Positions 27,658 through 35,245 of a stretch of DNA of 50,473 nucleotides are shown here, piece after piece (positions within the stretch are counted from its first letter, which is position 1; the number at the start of each line of letters is the position of its first letter). The DNA comes from an uncultured Clostridia bacterium (GTDB taxonomy: Bacteria; Bacillota; Clostridia; Oscillospirales; CAG-382). Position numbers and translations under genes: made by a program. Location: the NCBI GenBank assembly GCA_947626805.1, contig CANQTR010000005.1, positions 1 through 50,473 of the forward strand. The letters run 5' to 3'. The notes under the pieces are model-generated. The model was not told where the DNA came from. It did not search any database and worked only from the letters and a program-made list of their open reading frames with translations.

Positions 27658-28797
27658 TTATTCTGCCAAATTCCCGCTCCGGCGGAAGAACTGGTAGAAC
27701 CCGCAACGAATCATGCCGTTGTACAGCCTACGCACCTTGTCCGCCCGGCGACCGAAGAACCGCTCGAAACTTTCGTCGGAACTGATGATATAGAGTTGCC
27801 ACGCCGGGACGTTCGCGCGGAACGCCTTCCCCATCGCCGCGGCAAGTTCCCGCGCCTGTTCGAGGTCGCCCAGCCGTTCGCCGTAGGGCGGGTTGGTCAC
27901 AATCGTGCCGCGCGCGCCGGGGACCGGGGACGCGAAATTCCGAACGTCCGCGACGCGGAAATCGATACGGTCCGCCACGCCGGCGCGCCTCGCGTTCTCC
28001 CGCGCGAGCGCAACACAGGACGGGTCGAGGTCGGACGCGTAAATTTTGGTCGGATACGGGCGAATCTCCGCGCGTGCGCGCTCCCGTTCCTCCCGCCAAA
28101 TCGACGGCGAAAACTGCCCGAACGACTCGGCGGCAAACGACCGCCCCAATCCCGGCGCGATATGCCCGGTGAGCAGAGCCGCCTCGATGGCAATCGTGCC
28201 GGAGCCGCACATCGGGTCGACCAGCAACACGTCCTCCCGCGGACGGGACATCGCCGCCATCGCCGCCGCAAGCGTTTCCCGCAACGGGGCAACCCCCGCC
28301 TGCGTCCGGTAGCCGCGCTTGTGCAACGTGACGCCGGTCGTGTCTATCATCAAATACGCCGCGTCCTTCAAAAGAAAGAACGAAATCGCGTAAAGCGCCC
28401 CGCTTTCCGGCAGGCGGGGCAGGCGGTACACCGACGAAAGCCGGTCGGCGATTGCCTTCTTGACGATGCGCTGACAGTCCGGAACGGAAAACAGCGCGGA
28501 TTTGACGCTATGCCCTTTGACCGGGAACGCCCCTTCCCTGCCAATCCAATCCTCCCACGGGAGCGCTTTCGTCCCCTCGAACAGCTCGTCGAACGTCCTG
28601 GCGGGGAATTTTCCGAGCAGCACCAGCACCCGTTCCGCATACCGCAACCGCAAATTGCAGACGGCGACGGAACGCTCCGGCGCCTCAAAAATCACCCGAC
28701 CGTCGATGGTATCCAGGCGCCGATACCCCAGCGCGTCGATTTCCTCGCCCAGCAGTTTTTCCAGCCCGAACAGGCAGGTCGCGACCAATTGCAACAT
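27658..28797 (-). CDS. THUMP-domain class I RNA methyltransferase (RlmL/TrmN-like)
   Basis: A 379-residue protein: an N-terminal ferredoxin-like and THUMP RNA-binding region (about 1-155), then a Rossmann methyltransferase domain with VDPMCGSGTIAIEAALL (SAM motif I) and TNPPYGERLGD (the catalytic NPPY of N2-guanine/N6-adenine enzymes). This is the architecture of 23S rRNA m2G2445 methyltransferase (RlmL N-terminal part) and of the Firmicutes YpsC group. The exact target nucleotide cannot be settled here. AAAGGACGG precedes the ATG. It is 13 bases after the fumarase gene, so is co-transcribed with it. Confidence 0.88.
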   Translation of the reverse strand: MLQLVATCLFGLEKLLGEEIDALGYRRLDTIDGRVIFEAPERSVAVCNLRLRYAERVLVLLGKFPARTFDELFEGTKALPWEDWIGREGAFPVKGHSVKSALFSVPDCQRIVKKAIADRLSSVYRLPRLPESGALYAISFFLLKDAAYLMIDTTGVTLHKRGYRTQAGVAPLRETLAAAMAAMSRPREDVLLVDPMCGSGTIAIEAALLTGHIAPGLGRSFAAESFGQFSPSIWREERERARAEIRPYPTKIYASDLDPSCVALARENARRAGVADRIDFRVADVRNFASPVPGARGTIVTNPPYGERLGDLEQARELAAAMGKAFRANVPAWQLYIISSDESFERFFGRRADKVRRLYNGMIRCGFYQFFRRSGNLAE

Positions 28798-28810
28798 CGT
28801 TTCCGTCCTT

Positions 28811-29647
28811 TCAGAGCGCCGCCGACGCGTGCCGCGTGACGTGGCAGGAGATGTTAACGGCGACCGGAAGTCCCGCGATGTGCGTCGCGTAGGTTTCCAC
28901 CGCCGCCCACAGCGCCGTCACGCCCTTGCCGAGCCCCTGCACTCCGACGCCGGACCGATTGACCGCTTGCAGGATTTGCTCCTCCAAATCCCCGTACACC
29001 GGGTGGTGCACGCCTGCGTCCCGCAAAAGCGCCTTCTTGGAAAGCACCGCCGAATAGTCGAACGTCCCGCCGATACCGACGCCGATGACCAGCGGCGGGC
29101 AGGGATTTCCGCCCGCGAGCCGCACGGTTTCCGCGACGAACCCGACGATATCCTCCAAACTCGCTGTCGGACGGAACATTCGCTGACGGCTCATGTTCTC
29201 GCTCCCGAATCCCTTCGGCAGGGCGTACAGCCGGACCCCGTCCCCTTCGACCAGTTCCGTGTACAGCACCGCGGGGGTGTTGTCCCCCGTATTGACTCGT
29301 CCGAGCGGGTCGCCGACGACCGACTTGCGCAAATATCCGTCCCGATACGCCTGCCGGACCCCTTCGTCGACCGCGTCCCGCAAAAGACCGCCCTCGAAGT
29401 GGACCTCCTGCCCGACTTCGGCGAACACCACCGCCATGCCGGTATCCTGGCAAATCGGGATTCGCTCCCGCTTCGCCGTTTCCGCGTTTTCACAAATCAC
29501 GCCGAGCATCGACTTCGCCGGCTCCTCCCGCTCCGCGCGGAAGCAGTCCGAAAGGCGTTCGCAAATGCACGGCGGCAATTCGTAATTCGCGCGGATAAAC
29601 AGGTCGCGGACCGTCCGCACGACGTCGGAGGTATGTACGGTTCTCAT
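28811..29647 (-). CDS. Class I fumarate hydratase (or related tartrate dehydratase), alpha subunit
   Basis: A 278-residue alpha subunit of an oxygen-sensitive Fe-S hydro-lyase. The three cluster-ligand cysteines are visible in [27 protein letters not shown] and [11 protein letters not shown]. Such alpha subunits pair with a separate beta subunit to interconvert fumarate and malate; L-tartrate dehydratase subunits are similar. No beta-subunit gene lies beside it: the next gene is an RNA methyltransferase. The ATG at 29647 follows AAAGGA. A terminator-like hairpin occurs only 24 bases upstream of the start. Confidence 0.88.
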   Translation of the reverse strand: MRTVHTSDVVRTVRDLFIRANYELPPCICERLSDCFRAEREEPAKSMLGVICENAETAKRERIPICQDTGMAVVFAEVGQEVHFEGGLLRDAVDEGVRQAYRDGYLRKSVVGDPLGRVNTGDNTPAVLYTELVEGDGVRLYALPKGFGSENMSRQRMFRPTASLEDIVGFVAETVRLAGGNPCPPLVIGVGIGGTFDYSAVLSKKALLRDAGVHHPVYGDLEEQILQAVNRSGVGVQGLGKGVTALWAAVETYATHIAGLPVAVNISCHVTRHASAAL

Positions 29648-29670
29648 GGTACTGAAACGTCCTTTCTGCA

Positions 29671-29699
29671 AAAAAACGGGCAGAACGCACCCGTTTTTT
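29671..29699. terminator. Terminator after the S1-domain gene
   Basis: A perfect 10-bp stem, AAAAAACGGG (29671-29680) with CCCGTTTTTT (29690-29699), nine-base loop, with T runs on both strands. It lies eight bases after the S1 gene stop and 24 bases before the fumarase start, so it either ends the hup operon or attenuates the fumarase gene. Confidence 0.88.
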
Positions 29700-29707
29700 G
29701 GTCCCTC

Positions 29708-30157
29708 TTATTTCTTATGTTTGTGAACGGTTTTCCCGCCGTTCTGGAATTTGCGAAGGTCGCTGATTTTTTCTTCGCTCGTGGATTTGTAGCGGCTGAG
29801 CATATCCTCGAAGTTGGTCGGCGTCGGCGCGGTCTCGAAAACCGCCGGCTGTGCGCCCGGTACCGTCGCGTAGTCGGTCGGGTCGGACGCCCGCCCGCCG
29901 GACGAACCGAAGCGGCGGGGACTCCGTTTCCCGGTTTTCAGCGTCAGGGAAATGCGCCCCTTTTCATCGACGGAAAGCACGGTCGGCTCCACGTCCTGCC
30001 CGACGGACAATACGTCCTGAATGTTCGCGACGTAGCTGTCCGACACCTGTGAAATATGAATCATTCCGGTCTGCCCGTTTTCCAGCTTCACGAAGGCGCC
30101 GAAATCGGTGATACGGGTGACTTTTCCCTTGACCTTCTGCCCTGCTTCCGCCTGCAT
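29708..30157 (-). CDS. S1-domain RNA-binding protein (YabR-like)
   Basis: A 149-residue protein with one S1 domain at about 5-75: GQKVKGKVTRITDFGAFVKL followed by GMIHISQVSDSYVANIQDVL and KGRISLTLK. The rest is a Ser/Pro/Lys-rich disordered tail ending HKHKK. This gene follows divIC in many Firmicutes (yabR of Bacillus, or Gsp13-like). It probably binds RNA or the ribosome. The ATG has no strong ribosome binding site close by (GGAAAGG lies about 16 bases away), and there is a 46-base gap from divIC. It ends the hup operon. Confidence 0.88.
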   Translation of the reverse strand: MQAEAGQKVKGKVTRITDFGAFVKLENGQTGMIHISQVSDSYVANIQDVLSVGQDVEPTVLSVDEKGRISLTLKTGKRSPRRFGSSGGRASDPTDYATVPGAQPAVFETAPTPTNFEDMLSRYKSTSEEKISDLRKFQNGGKTVHKHKK

Positions 30158-30203
30158 CTCTTACGACCAAACCTTTCCGGGAACTCCCTTTACTTGCACA
30201 GTC

Positions 30204-30485
30204 TTAACGTTGCACATCGTAATAAAACAGTATTTCGTTCGGGTATTGGTACCCTTTTTCACGCATATAGCGCTCGATATAGGCGGCGTCGACGTCCTTT
30301 GAAAGACGGTAACTGACTTTTTCCACCTCATTGGCGAGTTCGTCGACCTGTACCTCCAAATCGGCCCGCTCTTCGCGGAGGGATTTGAGGTTCAATTGCA
30401 TATTGACGACGGATATGAAAAGCACCACAAGAATGACGAACAAAGCGAGTTTGACGGCAAGATTGGCGCTATGGCTCCGTTGCAT
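30204..30485 (-). CDS. divIC: Septum formation initiator, DivIC/FtsB family
   Basis: A 93-residue bitopic membrane protein: a short basic cytoplasmic N-terminus, one transmembrane helix (about 10-28, LAVKLALFVILVVLFISVV), then an extracytoplasmic coiled coil (about 31-62) and a short conserved C-terminal region containing YIERYMREKGYQYPNEI. DivIC works with FtsL and DivIB in the divisome to activate septal peptidoglycan synthesis. The ATG at 30485 follows GGAGGAAAAAGGAAA and overlaps yabQ by 17 bases. The yabP-yabQ-divIC order is the standard Firmicutes one. Confidence 0.9.
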   Translation of the reverse strand: MQRSHSANLAVKLALFVILVVLFISVVNMQLNLKSLREERADLEVQVDELANEVEKVSYRLSKDVDAAYIERYMREKGYQYPNEILFYYDVQR

Positions 30486-30927
30486 TTTCCTTTTTCCTCC
30501 GAATTTGTTTGCGCCAGAAACGACGCACGCCGAATCCCGCTTTTGCCCTGCGGCGGAAACGAAACGCCTCCCGTTTCGTATACAGCCGCGCCTTCCACCG
30601 TCGGCACGGGGAAAGGAACGCACGATACAGTTTGGACATCGCCCTACGGAACAGGGCGCCCGCCGTGCAGTACCACAAAAGGAACCCCAGCACAGCCCCC
30701 GCGAACGCGTACAGCCGCATTTGCCCATAGGACAGATTGAAGAACAGCAACGCCATCGCCGCCGTACAGCAAAGGCAGAACAGCAGGTCCTCCAGAAAAA
30801 TCAGCCACGCGGCGCGGCGGTGCAACCGGTGCAGGAGCCGAAAAAACTCGTAGAGGACCCCCAAAGCGGCCCCGGTCAGGACCGACCACCCGGCGAGCAG
30901 GAAATGCAGCGCGTAGGAAACGCTCAT
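30469..30927 (-). CDS. yabQ: Spore cortex biosynthesis protein YabQ
   Basis: A 152-residue membrane protein with four hydrophobic segments (about 6-28, 40-60, 62-76, 78-92) and a strongly basic C-terminal tail. LLAGWSVLTGAALGVLYEFFR matches the YabQ pattern with the conserved 'G..lG..yD..R' helix. YabQ is needed for cortex formation in Bacillus and localises to the forespore membranes. The ATG at 30927 overlaps the yabP stop (ATGA). Position between yabP and divIC supports the call more than sequence alone. Confidence 0.85.
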   Translation of the reverse strand: MSVSYALHFLLAGWSVLTGAALGVLYEFFRLLHRLHRRAAWLIFLEDLLFCLCCTAAMALLFFNLSYGQMRLYAFAGAVLGFLLWYCTAGALFRRAMSKLYRAFLSPCRRWKARLYTKREAFRFRRRAKAGFGVRRFWRKQIRRKKENATEP

Positions 30928-31196
30928 GCGCCGAAAAAGCGCCCGACGCCCTTCTTCCTTTTGGCGCCGCCGTCGAGATAAACGATTGCGTCGATTCGGC
31001 CGCAAATCGTCACTTCCCCGTTCTCCAGCGAAAGGCTGCTGACGGAAAGCGAATCCCCGCTCACCGTCAGAACAGCCTCGCCGACGGACATGCTGACCGT
31101 CGATTCATCAAAATTCAGGACCTCGCTGACCGCCGTGACCTTCAACACCGAACGGTCGTGCAAGGAAAGTTCGTGCGCGCGCGGAGCGGTATTCAT
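30924..31196 (-). CDS. yabP: Sporulation protein YabP
   Basis: A 90-residue protein of the YabP/YqfC family: HELSLHDRSVLKVTAVSEVL, NFDESTVSMSVGEAVLTVSG, then LSLENGEVTICGRIDAIVYL, a compact beta-rich fold. In Bacillus it is made under mother-cell control and is required for the cortex. The ATG at 31196 has AAAGGAA at about ten bases; another ATG at 31208 is too close to that site. It follows rqcP and overlaps yabQ. Confidence 0.9.
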   Translation of the reverse strand: MNTAPRAHELSLHDRSVLKVTAVSEVLNFDESTVSMSVGEAVLTVSGDSLSVSSLSLENGEVTICGRIDAIVYLDGGAKRKKGVGRFFGA

Positions 31197-31269
31197 CGAT
31201 TGGACCATTCCTTTCCCGTTTTGGGGCAGTTTGCCCTTCCGATGATACCTTATGACGCGCGCGGGCGCT

Positions 31270-31512
31270 TTATGACAGGATTTCGTACAGTTCCGACGCG
31301 TCCGCCTTGCCGACGTGCTCCGCCGTGGACAGGACGCGAAGGCGGGTGGTCCGGTTGCCGAACGTGATTTCCAGCACGTCCCCGACCTTAACGTCGTACG
31401 ACGCCTTGGCCGGCCGCCCGTTGGCAAGCACCAGCGAACTGTCGCACGCCTCGTTCGCGACCGTCCGGCGCTTTATCACGCGGGACACCTTGAGGAATTT
31501 GTCCAGACGCAT
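31270..31512 (-). CDS. rqcP: Ribosome quality control S4-domain protein RqcP
   Basis: An 80-residue S4 RNA-binding protein (formerly YabO/Hsp15-like): MRLDKFLKVSRVIKRRTVAN followed by GRPAKASYDVKVGDVLEITF. RqcP cooperates with RqcH to add alanine tails to nascent chains stalled on 50S subunits. It starts 18 bases after the hup stop with no evident Shine-Dalgarno sequence, so coupled translation is likely. The gene order hup-rqcP-yabP is conserved in Firmicutes. Confidence 0.92.
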   Translation of the reverse strand: MRLDKFLKVSRVIKRRTVANEACDSSLVLANGRPAKASYDVKVGDVLEITFGNRTTRLRVLSTAEHVGKADASELYEILS

Positions 31513-31530
31513 AGGCGACGAAAACGATGC

Positions 31531-31809
31531 TTACGCCTTGTTGACGGCGTCCTTGAGCCCTTTTCCGGCGACAAAGGACGGCAATTTGCAAGCGTCAATC
31601 TTGATGGTTTCGTTGGTTCTCGGGTTACGACCGGTCCGCGCCGCGCGCTCGCGTACCTTGAACGTGCCGAATCCGGCAATCTGCACCTTTCCGCCGGTCG
31701 CAAGCTCGTTTTCAATCGCACTGAAAACAGCGCTTACCGCGGCGTCGGCCTCCTTCTTCTTGATGCCCGCGCTCTCGGCGACGATTTCAACGAGTGTAGC
31801 TTTTGTCAT
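31531..31809 (-). CDS. hup: DNA-binding protein HU
   Basis: A 92-residue histone-like protein. MTKATLVEIVAESAGIKKKE forms the helical body; GGKVQIAGFGTFKVRERAAR and TGRNPRTNETIKI form the beta arms with the proline that intercalates into DNA. It compacts and bends DNA non-specifically as a homodimer. The ATG follows AAAGGAGA. It is the first gene downstream of a clear promoter and is followed by rqcP. Confidence 0.97.
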   Translation of the reverse strand: MTKATLVEIVAESAGIKKKEADAAVSAVFSAIENELATGGKVQIAGFGTFKVRERAARTGRNPRTNETIKIDACKLPSFVAGKGLKDAVNKA

Positions 31810-31855
31810 GACAGATTCTCCTTTGTTTGTTTTTCTTCGTAGGGTTACTGACCAT

Positions 31856-31884
31856 AGTATACCATAGTTTTGTCTATTTTGCAA
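31856..31884 (-). promoter_or_regulatory. Promoter of hup-rqcP-yabP-yabQ-divIC-S1
   Basis: Minus strand: TTGCAA at 31884-31879, 17-base spacer, TATACT at 31861-31856. It lies in the 105-base gap after mazG. Because yabP and yabQ are sporulation genes in Bacillus, a further internal sporulation promoter is expected but I could not identify one. Confidence 0.82.
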
Positions 31885-31914
31885 TAGGATATTTCGCTTT
31901 TTTTCAAAAAATCC

Positions 31915-32763
31915 CTATTCTTTTTCCATTTTTCGCGTTTCTTTTGGGAAAGAACCGGCAAAATCGCCCTTCGCGTTCCGCCAATACCCGTCGAGTGTCT
32001 CCCGCGGCGTTTCGGCGACCGAGCGCCCCGCCTCCGCGCACTGCCGTTCGACGAGGGCAAAACGGCCGAGGTATTTTTCGCACGCGCGCTCCAGCGCAAG
32101 TTCCGCGTTCACGCCGGACAGGCGCGCCGCGTTCACCAGCGCGAGGAACAGGTCGCCGAATTCCTCCTCGACGTCCGCCGGATTCCCCGCTTCCAGCGCC
32201 TGCTTTACTTCGACCAGTTCTTCGTCCGCTTTCCGCATTGCCTCCGGCACGTCCGCGCAATCGAAACCGAGCTTGCGGGATTTCGCGCCGAGCTTGTCCG
32301 CCCGCATGAGCGCCGGCAGGGTGCGCGGAATGGCCCGCAGGGCGTCCGTCGCGCTTTCGCGCTCGTGCGTGCGGTCCTTGATAGCCTCCCAGTCCCGCAA
32401 AGCGCGCCCGTCCGGTGCCGTCACCTGTTCGCCGAAAACGTGCGGGTGGCGCAGGACCATCTTGCGGCTGACCTCGTCGCAGACGTCCGCGAAATCGAAC
32501 AGCCCGTCCTCCTCGGCGATACGGGCGTGGAAAACCACCTGAAACAGCACGTCCCCGAGCTCCTCCCGCAATCCCGCGCTGTCGGCGCGGTCGATGGCGT
32601 CGGCGGTCTCGTAGACCTCTTCGATGAAGTTCTGCCGGATACTTTCGTGGGTCTGTACCCGGTCCCACGGACAGCCGTCCGGCGAACGCAGCAGTTCGAC
32701 GATTTTCCGCAAGTCGTCGAGCGTGTAGCGCGATTTGCCGCGCATTTCCTCAAACGGATTCAT
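31915..32763 (-). CDS. mazG: Nucleoside triphosphate pyrophosphohydrolase MazG
   Basis: A 282-residue all-alpha NTP pyrophosphatase with two MazG domains. The first (about 15-115) has SPDGCPWDRVQTHESIRQNF, EEVYETADAID and EELGDVLFQVVFHA; the second (about 160-240) has DEELVEVKQAL and EEEFGDLFLALVN. The acidic ExxE...ExxD sets bind Mg. MazG removes non-canonical nucleotides and, in E. coli, lowers (p)ppGpp signalling during starvation. It overlaps the flippase gene by 14 bases. Length and two-domain layout are normal. Confidence 0.94.
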   Translation of the reverse strand: MNPFEEMRGKSRYTLDDLRKIVELLRSPDGCPWDRVQTHESIRQNFIEEVYETADAIDRADSAGLREELGDVLFQVVFHARIAEEDGLFDFADVCDEVSRKMVLRHPHVFGEQVTAPDGRALRDWEAIKDRTHERESATDALRAIPRTLPALMRADKLGAKSRKLGFDCADVPEAMRKADEELVEVKQALEAGNPADVEEEFGDLFLALVNAARLSGVNAELALERACEKYLGRFALVERQCAEAGRSVAETPRETLDGYWRNAKGDFAGSFPKETRKMEKE

Positions 32764-34411
32764 GCAGCCACCCCTTTCGAATCAGAAATGCGGCGATTTT
32801 CCCGCCGAACGGGAGCAAACGGACCTCGTCGGCGGTGATTCCGCGAAACAGCAGCATGGTCACGACGTACACCCCGACCGTCACGACCCCGCAGACGAGC
32901 AGGACCGCGAACGCCGTTCCGCGTCCGTCGCCGGGGAGCAGATAGGTCATACCGCTGTAAACCCCGAAAGCCGCAAGCCCGGTCAGCAGCGCGCAAAGCG
33001 CCGGGCGGAAGAACAGCCCGACCGGGGAAAGCGGCGCGGTCGTATGCCGCCGCAGGAAGAACAGGTTGAGCGACGACGCAATCAGGTAACAGCAGACCGA
33101 ACTGAACGGCGCGCCGTAAATTCCAAGCGGACCGGACACGCCGAAGCATTCGAGGAACGCCATGACGACCACCCCGACCCCGACGGAAATCATCGGCAGC
33201 CAAATCTTTCCGACCGCCTGCAGCAGCGCGTTGGTCGTCGAAACCACCGCCATGAAGATGATTCCGACCGCGAGGATACGCAAGGAGCCAGAGGACACCT
33301 GCATTGCGTCGATACGCTCGTATCCCGCGAGCGGCGCGCGATAGAGCAACGACAGGCAGGCGGGCGCCGTCGCGAGCAGGAACGCCGCGCTCGGCAGACC
33401 GATGATCGCGCTGATACGGACGGACTGCACGATGTGCCGGTTCGCCCCGGCGGTATCCCGCACCGAAAGCGCCGCGGAAACCGCCGGCAGGATACTGACG
33501 GCAATCGGGTAAATCAGCGTCGACGGCAACAGGTCCGCGATGGCGGTGGAATAGGAGGTATAGGCGGTGTAGAGGTCCTCGGCGACTTCCGACGCGCTCC
33601 CGCCGAACATCAGACAGCGCTTGATGAGCACGGTGTCGATGAAATTGGAGAGATAGAGCGCCGACGACGTAATCGTCGCGGGCAGGGCGATGAGCAGGAT
33701 CCGTTTCGTCAGCGCGGGAATCGGGTCGGCGCCGGAGTCCGTCCCGACCGGGCGGCGCTTATGCGTGACGGCGCGGTAGAGGAACAGCATACCCATTTCG
33801 ACGAGCATCCCGACCGTAATGCCGCTGACCGCGCAGGCAGCCTGCACCGCGCTCGAATAGCCCATGTGCCGCGCCCAGAAAGTCGCGCCGAGTCCGAGCC
33901 CCATTTTAAAGACCGCTTCAATCAACTGCCCGACGGCGGTCGGATACATATTGTGCAAGCCCTGATAGTACCCGCGGAACGCCGAACAGACGCAAACGAA
34001 CAGCAGTGTCGGCGCGATGATATAGGCGGCAAGCACGCTGTCCTGGTGCTCCGTGACGCGGAAGAACCACGGCGCGGCGAGCATCATGACAACGGTCGCA
34101 AGGACGCCGACGACGGTGAACGCGGTCAAAGCGACCCGAAACGTGCGCTGCACTTCCCGTTGCCGTCCCCGCCGGTCCGAGGCGGCGATAAGGCGGCTGA
34201 TGGCGACCGGAAGTCCGCTGGTCGAAACCATGTACAGCATCGCGTACAGCGAATAGGCGGCGCTGAAGATACCCATGCCGCCGCCGAGGATATGCGCGAG
34301 CGGGATTTTGAACAGCACCCCGATGATTTTGACGACGAAACTGGAAATCGAGATGACGCCCGCTTCGACCAGGAAACTCTTATTCTGTTGTTTCTGCTGT
34401 GTGTTTCCCAT
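32750..34411 (-). CDS. SpoVB-like polysaccharide/lipid II flippase (MOP superfamily)
   Basis: A 553-residue protein with about 14 transmembrane helices of the MurJ/SpoVB/Wzx group. SFVVKIIGVLFKIPLAHILG and GIFSAAYSLYAMLYMVSTSG in the first helices, and AFRGYYQGLHNMYPTAVGQL, are typical of SpoVB-like clostridial proteins. They move undecaprenol-linked sugar precursors across the membrane; SpoVB acts in spore cortex synthesis. Its place just before mazG-hup-rqcP-yabP supports the SpoVB assignment, but a general MurJ role cannot be excluded. It starts three bases after the uridine-kinase gene. Confidence 0.88.
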   Translation of the reverse strand: MGNTQQKQQNKSFLVEAGVISISSFVVKIIGVLFKIPLAHILGGGMGIFSAAYSLYAMLYMVSTSGLPVAISRLIAASDRRGRQREVQRTFRVALTAFTVVGVLATVVMMLAAPWFFRVTEHQDSVLAAYIIAPTLLFVCVCSAFRGYYQGLHNMYPTAVGQLIEAVFKMGLGLGATFWARHMGYSSAVQAACAVSGITVGMLVEMGMLFLYRAVTHKRRPVGTDSGADPIPALTKRILLIALPATITSSALYLSNFIDTVLIKRCLMFGGSASEVAEDLYTAYTSYSTAIADLLPSTLIYPIAVSILPAVSAALSVRDTAGANRHIVQSVRISAIIGLPSAAFLLATAPACLSLLYRAPLAGYERIDAMQVSSGSLRILAVGIIFMAVVSTTNALLQAVGKIWLPMISVGVGVVVMAFLECFGVSGPLGIYGAPFSSVCCYLIASSLNLFFLRRHTTAPLSPVGLFFRPALCALLTGLAAFGVYSGMTYLLPGDGRGTAFAVLLVCGVVTVGVYVVTMLLFRGITADEVRLLPFGGKIAAFLIRKGWLHESV

Positions 34412-34414
34412 GGT

Positions 34415-35245
34415 TCAGATGAATTCCCGCAAAAGCGAGTCCTCCGGCACGACCTCGTCCGGCAAAAGCGGGACGTCCGAAAGCAGGGAAATGAGCGTTT
34501 TCGCTTGCGGCGTGTGCGGGTCCTCCGGCGGAAGTTCTTGCAGCAAAGCGACGGCGTCGTCCGCCAAAATGCTGCGCTCGTATTCAAAATAGGTATTGAT
34601 AGAGCGGTCCGCGAGGGGCGCAAACGGCTCGATGTTGCGTTTTTCCGCCGCGCGGACAGTCTCCCAGTTCGCGAACGTTTCCGCCGCGTCCGACGCGCGG
34701 TGACGGGAATCCCGCACGAGCCGCCGCAGGAACCGGCAGTCCTGCCCGTCGTCGGATTCGGCGTAAAGATAGATACGGTAGAGGCATTCCCGGGGGATTT
34801 CCGGCGGAACGATACGCGGATTGAGCGCATGCAGACCTTCGACGAGCGTCACCCCGTCCGGCGACGGGCGCAGGACACGATAGGAATCCGTCCGACGGCG
34901 GACCTTGAAATCGAAAAACGGTATCGGCGCGTCCTCCCCCGCCGCGATGCGTTGCATAGTGTCCTGCAGGAGGTCCAGACGCAAGCTGTCAAGCCCCTCG
35001 GTGTCCTGCATGCCGTTCGGCAGGTATATCGCGTTTTCCGGGTTGCGGTAGTAGTCGTCGAGGGAAACGGTATCCACCGGGCGACCGAGCGCGCGAATTC
35101 GTTTCGCGAGTTTGACGGTCGTCGTGGTCTTACCGGAGCAGGAACCGCCCGCGACCAGCACCAGTTTCAGCCGCCGGTCCGCGCTTATCGCCGCCGCGCA
35201 ATCGCCCAGCAATGACTCGTAAAGTTCCTCGTTCAAGCAGTTCAC
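34415..35245 (-). CDS. Uridine kinase-like P-loop nucleoside kinase
   Basis: A 276-residue kinase with Walker A GGSCSGKT at 33-40, SLDDYYRNPENA (the Asp-Tyr-Tyr pair of the uridine kinase/phosphoribulokinase family) and VEGLHALNPRI as the Walker B-like segment. It lacks the N-terminal TGS-like domain of the longer clostridial nucleoside kinases. It has an extra C-terminal helical part (about 215-276) compared with typical Udk of about 210 residues. It would phosphorylate uridine/cytidine with GTP or ATP, but other acceptors are possible. It starts at GTG and overlaps hemZ by four bases. Confidence 0.8.
   Translation of the reverse strand: MNCLNEELYESLLGDCAAAISADRRLKLVLVAGGSCSGKTTTTVKLAKRIRALGRPVDTVSLDDYYRNPENAIYLPNGMQDTEGLDSLRLDLLQDTMQRIAAGEDAPIPFFDFKVRRRTDSYRVLRPSPDGVTLVEGLHALNPRIVPPEIPRECLYRIYLYAESDDGQDCRFLRRLVRDSRHRASDAAETFANWETVRAAEKRNIEPFAPLADRSINTYFEYERSILADDAVALLQELPPEDPHTPQAKTLISLLSDVPLLPDEVVPEDSLLREFI

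Noticed and set aside
27639..27673. 10-bp hairpin spanning the stop codon of the THUMP methyltransferase gene as a terminator
   Set aside because: The stem is perfect but the loop is long and no T tract follows on either strand, so termination is doubtful.
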